Position numbers and translations under genes: made by a program. From contig JAJCZP010000016.1 in the NCBI GenBank assembly GCA_029262315.1, forward strand, positions 1 through 53,664: 53,664 nt of DNA, read 5' to 3'. The notes under the pieces are model-generated. The model made no database searches. It was not told where the DNA came from and was given only the letters and a program-made list of their open reading frames with translations. How positions within the stretch are numbered: the first letter of the stretch is position 1; each line of letters begins with the position of its first letter. This stretch comes from Deltaproteobacteria bacterium (GTDB lineage: Bacteria; Desulfobacterota; Binatia; UTPRO1). Below, one piece after another: positions 15,767 to 24,171 of this stretch.

Positions 15767-16603
15767 TCACACGATGGCGACGGCTTGCAGCATCGCGATA
15801 CGACCAGTGCCGAGATTCTCGACCATATTCTTCGCCATGGCCGGCCACTCTTCGCCGAGCATCAGGTGGAGTCCCAACGTCGGTTCTGGTCCGCTGCCCG
15901 AGGCTGCCCGGGCTTTGAACCAATCGACCGCCTTCTGGGTTACGTCACGCCATTCCGCGATCCGGAGCCCGCAGGCGGTCAGGATGTCGCGTGTCTCCGT
16001 GGCGTTGACGAGGAAGCTCATATCGGCGGAGCGAGCCCATGGCACAGGAAGACGGATCTCCTCGCCATTGCCGCGGATCGGATCGTAGATCGCGAGCCGT
16101 CCTCCCGGTCTGACGACGCGGGCCATCTCACCGAAGAAGGCGCGCTTGTCGCGAATGTTCATTGAGATGTGCTGTGTCCAGGCGCCGTCGAAGGTGTCGT
16201 CCGGGAATGGCAGTTGGAGTGCGTTGCCCTGGCGATAGTCTACCCGTTCGGTCAGATCGACGCGTCGAGCGAGTTCCGTCGCCACCTGACAATATTCGGC
16301 GGTCAAGTCGATCCCTGTGACGCGGCAGCCGCAGTGGGACGCAAGGCAACGTGATGGCCCGCCCAATCCCGAGCCGACGTCGAGAATCCGATCATCGGAG
16401 GCAAAGGCGGCAAGTGCCGCGAGTTCGAGAGTCGCTTCGCGGCCGCGGACGTGGAACTCGTCGACGGCGCTCAAGTCCTCGAAGGTCACTCGTTGCGGGT
16501 CGAGGCCCGATGCCACGAGCCCGGCGTCGATTCGCTGCTGCAGAGAGCCAGGCTCGTCGGAGAACCAGTGGCGCTGCACCGTGGCTTCGAATTCGGAGTC
16601 CAT
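15767..16603 (-). CDS. SAM-dependent methyltransferase (sterol/glycine-methyltransferase-like)
   Basis: A 278-residue methyltransferase: motif I ILDVGSGLGGPSRCLA, acidic strand VTGIDLTAEYCQVA, QGNALQLPFPDDTFDGAW core LPFPDDTFD, QHISMNIRDK, and VVRPGGRLAIYDP. The GSGLGGPSR loop and NI.DK segment resemble sarcosine/dimethylglycine and sterol C-methyltransferase-like enzymes. The start ATG at 16603 has AGGAG upstream on the minus strand; a longer open frame to 16681 begins with unlikely sequence. It lies 34 bp downstream of the cyclase gene. Confidence 0.9.
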   Translation of the reverse strand: MDSEFEATVQRHWFSDEPGSLQQRIDAGLVASGLDPQRVTFEDLSAVDEFHVRGREATLELAALAAFASDDRILDVGSGLGGPSRCLASHCGCRVTGIDLTAEYCQVATELARRVDLTERVDYRQGNALQLPFPDDTFDGAWTQHISMNIRDKRAFFGEMARVVRPGGRLAIYDPIRGNGEEIRLPVPWARSADMSFLVNATETRDILTACGLRIAEWRDVTQKAVDWFKARAASGSGPEPTLGLHLMLGEEWPAMAKNMVENLGTGRIAMLQAVAIV

Positions 16604-16637
16604 GGAGGTCTCCTCCCTGCGCGTCGGTTCGCTGCGC

Positions 16638-17282
16638 TCAGGTCGTTGGGCGCGCTTGATAGTATTCGAACAGCAAGTCATCGCTGCTCTGGATCTCGAA
16701 GGATACGTCGGTGCGGGTGCGTAGGGCTTCGTAGGCGCGTTCGGTCACGAGCGTCTCACCGCCGCGGGCGGTGTCTTCGCCCAGCTTACTCGTCCGGTTC
16801 ATTTCGTCACCCATCGCCAGGTTGGGGCCGATCGCGTAGACGGGTCCGTAGCCGATCCCAATGCAGCATTCGGCGCGTCCGATCTTGCTGAAGTTGGGCG
16901 ATTCGTAGATCCGGCTCCGGCGGTGAATCTCGATCGCCGCATCGAGTGCGGCGTGCGGTTCAGCGTAGAGCGCGACGAGGTCGTCGGCGAAGGCTCGGAC
17001 GAAACGGGCGCCCGTATCATTGAACACCGGCAGGCACATCTTCTGTGCCTCGAGGATGCGGAGAAAGCTCCGCACGGCGCCGCCATGGATCGTGGTTTCG
17101 GTGAAGCCTGTCATGTCGAGCACCAGGATCGCGTGCTCGGTCATATACTTGGCATCGAAGTCGGCGAGAGACATCTCATCGCGCGAGACGGCGAGCAGGT
17201 CTCGATACACTTCCTCGGTCCAACCCTGGTACGAGGCCAGTTCGGCGGAGTCTTCGAGAAGATCAAATGGAACGGAAGGCAT
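16638..17282 (-). CDS. Class III adenylate/guanylate cyclase domain protein
   Basis: A 214-residue single-domain cyclase. The first metal-binding aspartate lies in ILVLDMTGFTETT, the dimer-partner segment is ARFVRAFADDLVALY with the second aspartate pair, and GIGYGPVYAIG is the cyclase glycine loop; GEMN/GDEMNRTSKL matches the transition-state helix. It would make cAMP or cGMP as a homodimer. No sensor or membrane domain is fused; the first 45 residues are a short helical leader. Which nucleotide is used cannot be settled. Confidence 0.84.
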   Translation of the reverse strand: MPSVPFDLLEDSAELASYQGWTEEVYRDLLAVSRDEMSLADFDAKYMTEHAILVLDMTGFTETTIHGGAVRSFLRILEAQKMCLPVFNDTGARFVRAFADDLVALYAEPHAALDAAIEIHRRSRIYESPNFSKIGRAECCIGIGYGPVYAIGPNLAMGDEMNRTSKLGEDTARGGETLVTERAYEALRTRTDVSFEIQSSDDLLFEYYQARPTT

Positions 17283-17350
17283 GCAAACCCCCTGTGGCTA
17301 GCTGGCTGTCGAGGGGCGCAGCATGCCAAAGATGAAGAAAGAACCAAAGC

Positions 17351-17998
17351 TCAACCTGAGGGCCGCGAAGTCGTCTCCATAGAGCGATCGTGCACTCGGC
17401 TGAGCAGGAGCAGCGCCGCTAGTGCGCCCAGGAGCGCCAGGAACATGTCCCACTGCGTATCCCATTCGTCGCCCTGGGTGCCGAGGAACGATTCCGCCGA
17501 ATCACCCCCCACGAGTGCCGCCCACCACTCGATCAACTCATAGAACGCGCTGAAGGCGAGGCACACCGCCGTGACGAGGAAGAAAAGCCAGCGACCTCGC
17601 GGGACGGGCGAGCGCCGCAACAGGATCTCCCGGGCAAGGATCGCGGGGATGAACCCCTGGGCGAGATGCCCGATCCGGTCGTAGTGGTTGCGGGACAGAT
17701 CGAGCAGGTCCTGCACCCAGAACCCGATCGGAACCCGAGCGTAGGTGTAGTGACCGCCCACGAGCAGGATGACGCCGTGCAGGAAGAGCAAGCGGTAGAG
17801 AAGCGGCGACAGCGGGAACGTCCGGAAGGTGGCGACGAGCAGCGGTACACCGATCAGAATGGGGGCGACCTCGAGCCACCATGTCCCGCGTTCGAACGGC
17901 TGGATGCCGGACCAGGTCAGCAGGATCGCCATTGCGGCGAGGAGCGCGTGTGGCTCCCTCGAAGTTCTCGCGTCGGTCATTCCCAGGCACGTCCACAT
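17351..17998 (-). CDS. DUF2238 (YjdF-like) inner-membrane protein
   Basis: A 215-residue multi-pass membrane protein with about six segments. Recognisable family features are GGHYTYARVPIGFW, RNHYDRIGHLAQGFIPA, AFYELIEWWAALVGG and GTQGDEWDTQWDMFLALLGA, with conserved charged and aromatic residues at membrane edges. Function unknown in all members I know. Either ATG at 17998 or 17980 could be the start. Confidence 0.85.
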   Translation of the reverse strand: MWTCLGMTDARTSREPHALLAAMAILLTWSGIQPFERGTWWLEVAPILIGVPLLVATFRTFPLSPLLYRLLFLHGVILLVGGHYTYARVPIGFWVQDLLDLSRNHYDRIGHLAQGFIPAILAREILLRRSPVPRGRWLFFLVTAVCLAFSAFYELIEWWAALVGGDSAESFLGTQGDEWDTQWDMFLALLGALAALLLLSRVHDRSMETTSRPSG

Positions 17999-18111
17999 GA
18001 CGCCCCGCCGCCTTCACAAAGACGTGGTTCCGCGTCCGCGGACTGCGGGGTCCGAAAAACGCCAGCATCGAGGCCCCTCTTACGCTTGAATCGTCGAAAG
18101 GGAGAACCGGA

Positions 18112-18258
18112 ATGAAACTGACAGTTCGAGGTATTCCGAGCGAAGACGTCAACGGCGTTCGGGCTGGTGGCCCCGACGCCAACCATCAACCTGCGTTGCG
18201 GCGTGTCGCCGAAGGCTTGGCGAATCCGTGTCGTCACTGGCGTGCCAGGAGATCTTGA
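18112..18258 (+). pseudogene. Truncated, frameshifted DUF1203-like remnant
   Basis: A 48-codon frame with GGGAG 7 bp upstream. It begins KLTVRGIPSEDV and continues GGPDANHQP and NPCRH, the N-terminal pattern of DUF1203 proteins (GGPDANGQP...NPCRHC). After CRH the frame runs into a stop, while an adjacent frame reads CQEILSDA, as if 5 bases had been inserted. The remaining domain of about 100 residues is not found downstream. Confidence 0.45.
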
Positions 18259-18494
18259 GCGACGCGAGTGTCGCGTATGTTCACATTCGATCCAAGTTCA
18301 ACTGCTTCCAGTGTCGCGTCGATCGTGACCGCTAGGTGCGGCTTTCCCCACGGTGAACATAGGTGCAGGAGGAATCGAGGTGCAAGCGCCCGTTCGCAGA
18401 TCTTCGCGTTGCGCGCTCGCTCCGTGGTAGGTTCGCCCCGGCCGCCGCGCGTCGCGGACGGCCGATGCAGTTCACCGGGAGGGGGCGAACGCGA
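18259..18494. other. Non-coding stretch before the lipoprotein gene
   Basis: No convincing gene, promoter or repeat seen. The open frame of the next gene extends back to 18363, but that part is arginine-rich, low in expected signal features and probably untranslated. This leader and the DUF1203-like remnant together make the longest gene-poor gap in the window (17999-18494). Confidence 0.4.
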
Positions 18495-19736
18495 GTGCCG
18501 GGGTCGGATTCATCGTCGAGTGCTGTGAGAGCGTGCCAGATTCGATCGGCACCGGTCGGTCGATATGCCGCGTTACTCGGCCTCTTCGCGTGTGCCAGCT
18601 TCCTCGCTACGGGGTGCGTCGCGGCGCGGTCGATCGATAGGGTGAAAGACGCAGCTCGCGGCGGGCCGATTGTCGTGCCGGTCGAGTCGCACCGTGTCCT
18701 CGCGCCCAGGGCGCGCGTCGCCGGTGGTCTCCTGAACCCGCGTGGCATCCTGCCTCTGGCCGACGGATCGCTGCTGGTGGCGGCGGCCGGCACTGGCGAT
18801 CCGGAAGATCCGTTCACCGGCACGTTGCTACGCCTCCAGGATATCAATGGCGACGGGCGCTACGACGGCGCGAGCGAGCGAACGGTACTCCTCGACAAGC
18901 AACCGTCCGCGAACATTCTGGACATCGTACGACGCGATGAGGTCTTCGGGATGGCAGCGGTGGCGGAGGGGGGAGGGAGCGTTCTGGTGAGCGTGGCTTT
19001 CTTCCTCGGCCCATCGACGATCTTCCGTGTGGACGACGGCGAGCTTTCGCATTGGGCCACGGTCCACGGCAACATAAATTCTCTCGACTACGACCCCGGC
19101 CGCCGGGCCTGGCTCGGTATCTCGAGTTCGGCAGACGAGATCGTGTGGCTGCGTCCGGGACGTGGTGCTGAGCGCATCGTGAAGCTGCCGCCCCTTGCGG
19201 GCGGTCAGGACTCGGTGCCTGGCTACGTGCGCCACGAGCCGCGTACCGGTGCCGCACTGGTGACCTTGTTCAACGGTGCGACGCGGGACGAGGAAGGCGG
19301 GGAGGGGGCCGAGTTCGAGGTGCGCGTGGGCGGTATCGTGCGGGTCCATCCGGATTCGGGAGCGACAGAATGGGTCGTGACCGGGCTCACGGCGCCGACC
19401 GATCTCGTCGTGGCCTCGGATGGTCGACTGTATGTGCTCGAGCTTTGTGATGGATTTGCGGATCCCCTTGCGACGCGCGCCGCGCTCAGCGAAGGCACCA
19501 GTCACGGAGGGTTTACGCGCTATAGTGGACGTCTCCTTCGTATCGATCTCGAGACCGGCGTCGTCGACGTGTTGGCGGAAGGGCTCGACGCCCCCACCAA
19601 TCTTGCCTTGGCGGGTTCGTCCATCTTCATCACCGAAGGCATGGGGACGCCGGGGCGCTCGATCCCGGGTCCTGATGGTCCGGTGGCGCTCGAGGGCTTT
19701 ATCGAAAGGGTCTCTCTGCCAACGCCCACGCCATGA
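18495..19736 (+). CDS. Beta-propeller lipoprotein (NHL/ScyD-like)
   Basis: About 413 residues from GTG 18495, preceded by GGGAGGGGG. The signal YAALLGLFACASFLATGC ends in a lipobox with C41 as the lipid-bearing cysteine. The mature part has propeller-like strands: GGLLNPRGILPLADGSLLVA, LLRLQDINGDGRYDG (a calcium-type DxNxDG loop), FGMAAVAEGGGSVLVSV, LTAPTDLVVASDGRLYVLE and GRLLRIDLETGVV. It resembles ScyD/ScyE-type and SMP-30-like proteins; ligand unknown. The start is uncertain (ATG 18465 and GTG 18525 are also in frame). Confidence 0.75.
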   Translation: MPGSDSSSSAVRACQIRSAPVGRYAALLGLFACASFLATGCVAARSIDRVKDAARGGPIVVPVESHRVLAPRARVAGGLLNPRGILPLADGSLLVAAAGTGDPEDPFTGTLLRLQDINGDGRYDGASERTVLLDKQPSANILDIVRRDEVFGMAAVAEGGGSVLVSVAFFLGPSTIFRVDDGELSHWATVHGNINSLDYDPGRRAWLGISSSADEIVWLRPGRGAERIVKLPPLAGGQDSVPGYVRHEPRTGAALVTLFNGATRDEEGGEGAEFEVRVGGIVRVHPDSGATEWVVTGLTAPTDLVVASDGRLYVLELCDGFADPLATRAALSEGTSHGGFTRYSGRLLRIDLETGVVDVLAEGLDAPTNLALAGSSIFITEGMGTPGRSIPGPDGPVALEGFIERVSLPTPTP

Positions 19737-19769
19737 TAGCCAACAGCCCTACCGGGAGGCGAACGACCA

Positions 19770-20195
19770 ATGGATACTCCGAACCTGAAAATCCTGGGAG
19801 CCTACGGCGCCCGCATGGCCGGTGGCGACTACGACGCCGTCTACGAGTTTTTTGCCGAGGGATTTCACAGCCATGTGACACCGCGGGTGAACCCGGCAGC
19901 GGTTGGGACCGACATCAGACCGCACGAGCGCACGTTTTGGGAACAAGCGCGGCAGGCGTTCCCCGATTTCGAGATGCGGGTGGATCTGATGCTCGAATCC
20001 GGAGACTTGGTCGTCTCGAACTGGACGATCACCGGGACGCATAGCGACGGAGACTACTACGACGTACCGCCATCCGGTCGGAAGGTGACGATCAACGGTA
20101 CGGCCATTCTGCGGTTCGAGAACGGAAAGATCGTCGAGCATTGGGGCGGCCCGCACTGTATGCGAGGTGTCGGCCTGGTGCGGGAAGCACCATGA
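19770..20195 (+). CDS. SnoaL/NTF2-fold protein
   Basis: A 141-residue NTF2-like protein: helical start LKILGAYGARMAGGDYDAVYEFF, then DFEMRVDLMLESGDLVVSNWTITGTHSDGDY and NGTAILRFENGKIVEHWGG. The IVEHWG ending is characteristic of SnoaL-like polyketide cyclases and steroid-isomerase-fold enzymes. A role as a steroid delta-isomerase or cyclase is plausible given the adjacent sterol operon but unproven. Its stop overlaps the next start (ATGA). Confidence 0.84.
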   Translation: MDTPNLKILGAYGARMAGGDYDAVYEFFAEGFHSHVTPRVNPAAVGTDIRPHERTFWEQARQAFPDFEMRVDLMLESGDLVVSNWTITGTHSDGDYYDVPPSGRKVTINGTAILRFENGKIVEHWGGPHCMRGVGLVREAP

Positions 20196-20605
20196 CCTCG
20201 AACCAGGGCGCCGCGCTCGCATTCTTCGAGGCCATACGTCGGAACGACAAGGCCGAGATCCTGGCCTTCTTCGATGCCAACACCTTCTACCACAATATCC
20301 CGATGGATCCCGTGGTCGGGCACGACGCAATCTGGACGATGCTCGCGATCGTGCTCGAGCGTAGTACCGAGGTGGAGTGGGTGGTGCATCACATTGCGGA
20401 GTCGGGGGCCGGTGTCGTGCTGACCGAGCGGACGGACCGTTTCCTGATCGACGGGACCTGGATCGAGTATCCGTTAATGGGCGCTATGGAGTTCCGAAAT
20501 GGCAAGATCATCGCATGGCGCGACTACTTCGATCTCGCCCAATGTACGGAGCAGACCCACAGCCATCCGCGCCCGGCGGGCAACGAGCGCCAGCCCAACG
20601 CCTAG
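20192..20605 (+). CDS. Limonene-1,2-epoxide hydrolase family protein
   Basis: A 137-residue NTF2-fold hydrolase. All five catalytic positions of limonene-epoxide hydrolase (Y53, N55, R99, D101, D132) have counterparts with near-identical spacing: Y33 and N35 in FYHNIPMDP, R80 and D82 in LTERTDRF, and D111 in WRDYFDL. It should open an epoxide with water. Translationally coupled to the SnoaL-like gene. In actinobacterial sterol clusters this family (EphG-type) acts on cholesterol epoxides, a reasonable guess here. Confidence 0.88.
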   Translation: MTSNQGAALAFFEAIRRNDKAEILAFFDANTFYHNIPMDPVVGHDAIWTMLAIVLERSTEVEWVVHHIAESGAGVVLTERTDRFLIDGTWIEYPLMGAMEFRNGKIIAWRDYFDLAQCTEQTHSHPRPAGNERQPNA

Positions 20606-20728
20606 CGGCACGGCCTGATATTCCACATCTTTCTGCCTGGGTTCGGCGCTTCTCCGCCGTGGCGCCGGGCTCCCTTCTGGAGCTGATTCGCCCCGGAGAA
20701 CTCCCCAGAGGGCTCGTTCCCCGGTCCG

Positions 20729-20757
20729 TTGCATGCGCGGCCTTTTTCCCGTAAATA
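20729..20757 (+). promoter_or_regulatory. Predicted promoter of the sterol operon
   Basis: TTGCAT (20729-20734) and TAAATA (20752-20757) are separated by 17 bases, about 70 bp upstream of the chsE2 start. The -10 hexamer is weak but lies in a locally AT-rich patch in otherwise GC-rich DNA, and its last bases coincide with the KstR-like operator. Confidence 0.5.
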
Positions 20758-20769
20758 GAACGTGTTTCA
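20756..20769 (+). promoter_or_regulatory. KstR-like operator
   Basis: The sequence TAGAACGTGTTTCA fits the mycobacterial KstR consensus TnnAACnnGTTnnA at every fixed position. It overlaps the predicted -10 element 57 bp before the chsE2 start, an ideal site for repression by a TetR-family regulator. No kstR gene is in the window. Confidence 0.65.
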
Positions 20770-20825
20770 GTTTTCCATCGCCGCGCCGCGTTTCGCAACG
20801 GCCGAACGAATCCAAGGGGAGACAA

Positions 20826-22013
20826 TTGCATCTAGATTTCACCCCGGAGCAACGCGCGCTCCGTCAGGAGATCCGAACCTATTTCGAGGAGATGTTCACG
20901 CCCGAGCTTCGGACGAGGTTCGAGGGCGAATTCCACGAGGTCGGCGGACCCGTTTTCCGTGAGATCGTCGGCCGGATCGGCCGTGACGGGTGGTGGGGCA
21001 TCGGCTTGCCCACAGAGTACGGAGGGCAGGGGCGGACGTCCCTCGAGCAGTTCATCTTCGGGGACGAGGTCTACCGGAACCGGGCGCCGCTCAACATCAT
21101 TTCCGTCAACACGATCGCCCCGACGCTCATCGCCCACGGTAGTGAAGAGCAGAAGCAAGAATTCCTTCCGAAGATCCTCGCCGGCGAGCTGCAGTTTGGG
21201 GTCGGCTACACCGAAGCCGGTGCCGGTACCGATCTCGCCTCGCTGCAAACCAAGGCTGTGCGCGAGGGCGACGAGTACGTCATCAACGGCCAGAAGAGTT
21301 TCACGACGTACGCGCACGACGCCGACTACATCTGGCTCGCGGCCCGCACTGATCCCGACGCGCCAAAGAAGCACAAGGGCATTTCGATCATCCTGGTGCC
21401 CACGAGTGCGCCCGGGTTCTCGTGTACGCCGATCTACACGCTCGGCAGCGAGCGCACGAACGCGACCTACTACGACAACGTCCGCGTGCCGGTCACGAAT
21501 TTGGTCGGTCCCGAGCACGGCGGCTGGCGTCTCATCACCTCGCAGCTGAACCACGAACGCATCACCCTGGCGTGTCCGGGGCTCGCGGATCGGCTGGTCG
21601 ACGAGGTGTGGGAGTGGGCCGCGCGGACGGACGCCCCGGAGGGCGGGCGCATGCTCGACCGTCCGTGGGTGCAGCTCTTGCTCGCTCGGGTCTACGCCAA
21701 GCTGGAGGCGCTCAAAGTGTTGAACTGGCGTTCGGCCTGGTCGATCTCGGCCGGCGTACCCGACATGGGTGAGGCCTCCGCTGTCAAAGTGATGGGCACG
21801 GAGTTCTTCGTCGAGTGTTATCGCGCGCTGCTCGAAATCGTCGATGCGGCAGGTCTGGTGCGGTTCGGCGAGCCGGGCGCCATGTTTGGCGGGCTCCTCG
21901 AGCAGGCGTATCGCGGTGCCGCGACCCTCACCTTCGGAGGCGGCGTGAACGAAGTGCAGCGCGACATCATCGCCATGGCATCGCTCGGTCTCCCACGGGC
22001 GCAGCGACGGTGA
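20826..22013 (+). CDS. chsE2: Acyl-CoA dehydrogenase, ChsE2 (FadE29)-like
   Basis: A 395-residue FAD acyl-CoA dehydrogenase starting at TTG 20826 with GGGGAGA just upstream. N-terminal LDFTPEQRALRQEIRTYF, GVGYTEAGAGTDLASLQT (FAD/acyl loop), NGQKSFTTYAHDADYIWLAARTDP (family block AHDADYIWLAARTDP) and LITSQLNHERITL match mycobacterial FadE29, the catalytic ChsE2 subunit of the alpha2-beta2 enzyme that desaturates the three-carbon side chain of steroid acyl-CoA. The glutamate in QLNHER lies where the catalytic base is expected. First gene of a seven-gene run with gaps of 30 bp or less. Confidence 0.9.
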   Translation: MHLDFTPEQRALRQEIRTYFEEMFTPELRTRFEGEFHEVGGPVFREIVGRIGRDGWWGIGLPTEYGGQGRTSLEQFIFGDEVYRNRAPLNIISVNTIAPTLIAHGSEEQKQEFLPKILAGELQFGVGYTEAGAGTDLASLQTKAVREGDEYVINGQKSFTTYAHDADYIWLAARTDPDAPKKHKGISIILVPTSAPGFSCTPIYTLGSERTNATYYDNVRVPVTNLVGPEHGGWRLITSQLNHERITLACPGLADRLVDEVWEWAARTDAPEGGRMLDRPWVQLLLARVYAKLEALKVLNWRSAWSISAGVPDMGEASAVKVMGTEFFVECYRALLEIVDAAGLVRFGEPGAMFGGLLEQAYRGAATLTFGGGVNEVQRDIIAMASLGLPRAQRR

Positions 22014-22038
22014 GCCAGCTCGCGACGTTGGAGGAATC

Positions 22039-23016
22039 ATGACCACCGAGAAGCAGGAATTCGAGCAGCAGCTACAGGCCTATGTGGGTCTCGAGATCGG
22101 TCCCCCCGATGAGGGGCTCGATCCCGTGAACGAGACCATGATCCGTCACTGGTGCGACGCGCTCGACGACCGGAATCCCATTTACACCGATCCAGAGGCC
22201 GCCAAAGCCGCCGGGCACGACGGTGTGGTCGCACCACCCTCGATGATGCAGTCGTGGATCCTTCGTGGTGTGGAGATGGCACGCCCGGAGACGATGAAGC
22301 CGAACAAGCAGACGGAGCTGCACGCGCTGCTGACCGGGCACGGCTACACGGGCGTGGTCGCGACAAACTGCGAGCAGGGCTACACACGCTATTTGCGCCC
22401 CGGCGATCGCGTTTCGACGACGACGGTGATCGAGGCCATCTCCGAAGAAAAGGCAACGGCGCTGGGCATCGGCTACTTCATCAATACGCGCGAGATCTAT
22501 CGCGACCAGCAGGGCGCGGAAGTTGGATGGCAGGTTTTCCGGGTGCTGAAGTTCAAACCGGCACAAGCGCAGCCGGCCGCGGCGGATACCGGCGCAGCTC
22601 CGGCAACGCCGCGTCGCATGCGCCCGCCCCTCGGGCACGACAATCAATGGTGGTGGGACGGCATCGGTCGTGGCGAGTTGCTGATTCAGAAGTGCGGTAG
22701 CTGTGGGACCCTTCGTCATCCGCCGCGGCCGATGTGTGGTGCCTGCCAGTCCATAGAGCGGGAGACCGTTAGGGCCTCGGGACGAGGCACGCTCTACAGC
22801 TTTACGACGATGCACCATCCGAAGATTCCCGGGTACGAGTACCCGCTCGTCTGCGCGTTGGTCGAGCTCGAGGAGGGCACCCGTCTGCTCACCAATCTGG
22901 TCGAGTGTTCCGCCGACGCGGTCAAGATCGGCATGCCGGTCGAGCTCGTGATGACGGCGGTCGACGAGGAGCTGACCCTGCCGCTGTTCCGACCCGCCCA
23001 GGCGAACAAAGGCTAG
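22039..23016 (+). CDS. chsH2: MaoC-like / DUF35 fusion, ChsH2-like steroid enoyl-CoA hydratase subunit
   Basis: A 325-residue two-domain protein. Residues about 10-170 are a MaoC-N hotdog (HWCDALDDRNPIYTD, VVAPPSMMQSW, GYTRYLRPGDRV). Residues about 195-320 are DUF35: a zinc ribbon with C219, C222, C233, C236 followed by an OB fold (GTLYSFTTMHHPKIPGYEYP). This is the architecture of mycobacterial ChsH2, which pairs with ChsH1 to hydrate the steroid enoyl-CoA and, through DUF35, with the aldolase Ltp2. Both partner genes lie just downstream. Confidence 0.93.
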   Translation: MTTEKQEFEQQLQAYVGLEIGPPDEGLDPVNETMIRHWCDALDDRNPIYTDPEAAKAAGHDGVVAPPSMMQSWILRGVEMARPETMKPNKQTELHALLTGHGYTGVVATNCEQGYTRYLRPGDRVSTTTVIEAISEEKATALGIGYFINTREIYRDQQGAEVGWQVFRVLKFKPAQAQPAAADTGAAPATPRRMRPPLGHDNQWWWDGIGRGELLIQKCGSCGTLRHPPRPMCGACQSIERETVRASGRGTLYSFTTMHHPKIPGYEYPLVCALVELEEGTRLLTNLVECSADAVKIGMPVELVMTAVDEELTLPLFRPAQANKG

Positions 23017-23024
23017 CGGACGGT

Positions 23025-24161
23025 ATGGATTTCGAATTCACAGAGGACCAGACCGCCATTCGGGATCTCGTGCGCGGGATTCTCGAGGGCGAGCTCACGC
23101 CCGAGCGATTGAAACGGATCGAGGCCGAGCCCGACTGGTTCGACCGCAAGCTGTGGGCAACACTGGCCGAGTCCGGTGTGCTCGGGATCGCCGTACCGGC
23201 TGCGCACGGCGGCATGGGCCTCGGTGTGCTCGAACTCGCAGTGTTGCTGGAAGAGATCGGTCGCACTGTGGCGCCGCTCCCGATCTTGCCGACGCTCGTG
23301 TTCGCCGGACTACCGATTGCGGCCTTCGGAACCGACACGCAACGCGAGACGTGGCTCCCCGGCATTGCCGCTGGCGAGACCATTCTGACCGCAGCGTTGG
23401 TGGACGCAGGCTCCGACGATCCGGTGATGCCCGGGACGACGGCGCGTGCCGATGGCGATGGCTGGGTGCTGGACGGGGAGAAGCGGTTCGTTCCCGCTGT
23501 GCATCTCGCGAGTCGGGTGCTGGTGCCGGCGCGTACGCCCGACGGTGTCGCTATCTTCCTCTTGGATCCGACGGCGTCAGGCGTGGCCCAGACCCGTTTC
23601 GTGAGCACCACCGGCGAGCCGGTCTTCACGCTGAAGCTGGACGGCGCGCGGGTCGAGGGCGATCAGGTGCTGGGTGGGGATGTCCGGAACGCCGATGCCC
23701 AGGTGTCGTGGCTCTACGAGCGTGCGTTGGCCGCGACATGCGCGACGCAGGTCGGCGTATCCGAGAAGGCGCTCGAGGTGACGACGAGCTACGTGCGCGA
23801 TCGCGTACAGTTCGGTGTGCCGATCGGGAGCTTCCAGGCCGTGCAGCACCGTTCGGCGGATGCGTACATCGACCTGGCTTCGATGCGCTGGCTGGCATGG
23901 CGCGCCGCTTGGAAGCTCGCCACGGGCGAGCCGGCGGCTCGCGACGTGGCGGTTGCGAAGTATTGGGCCGCCGAGGGTGGGTCCCGTATCGCGAATACGG
24001 CGCAGCATCTGCACGGCGGTATCGGGGTCGATCTCGACTACCCGATCCACCGTTATTTTGTCTGGTCGAAAGCGCTGGAGATCAGTCTCGGCGCGGCCAC
24101 ACCACAGCTGGTCCGTCTCGGCCGTAGTATCGCGCAGAGCGGGCCGAACACGCTGTCGTGA
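23025..24161 (+). CDS. chsE1: Acyl-CoA dehydrogenase, ChsE1 (FadE28)-like
   Basis: A 378-residue acyl-CoA dehydrogenase, ATG 23025 placed 8 bp after chsH2. It begins MDFEFTEDQTAIRDLV and has GVLGIAVPAAHGGMGLG, the R-x-Q-F-G-x-P-I-G-x-F-Q-A-V-Q-H segment of the C-terminal helical domain, and HLHGGIGVDLDYPIHRYF. It is diverged from the gene at 20826 in the way FadE28 differs from FadE29; in mycobacteria the two form one heterotetramer with two active sites. Pairing with 20826 is inferred from context. Confidence 0.9.
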   Translation: MDFEFTEDQTAIRDLVRGILEGELTPERLKRIEAEPDWFDRKLWATLAESGVLGIAVPAAHGGMGLGVLELAVLLEEIGRTVAPLPILPTLVFAGLPIAAFGTDTQRETWLPGIAAGETILTAALVDAGSDDPVMPGTTARADGDGWVLDGEKRFVPAVHLASRVLVPARTPDGVAIFLLDPTASGVAQTRFVSTTGEPVFTLKLDGARVEGDQVLGGDVRNADAQVSWLYERALAATCATQVGVSEKALEVTTSYVRDRVQFGVPIGSFQAVQHRSADAYIDLASMRWLAWRAAWKLATGEPAARDVAVAKYWAAEGGSRIANTAQHLHGGIGVDLDYPIHRYFVWSKALEISLGAATPQLVRLGRSIAQSGPNTLS

Positions 24162-24171
24162 AGGAGAAGGC

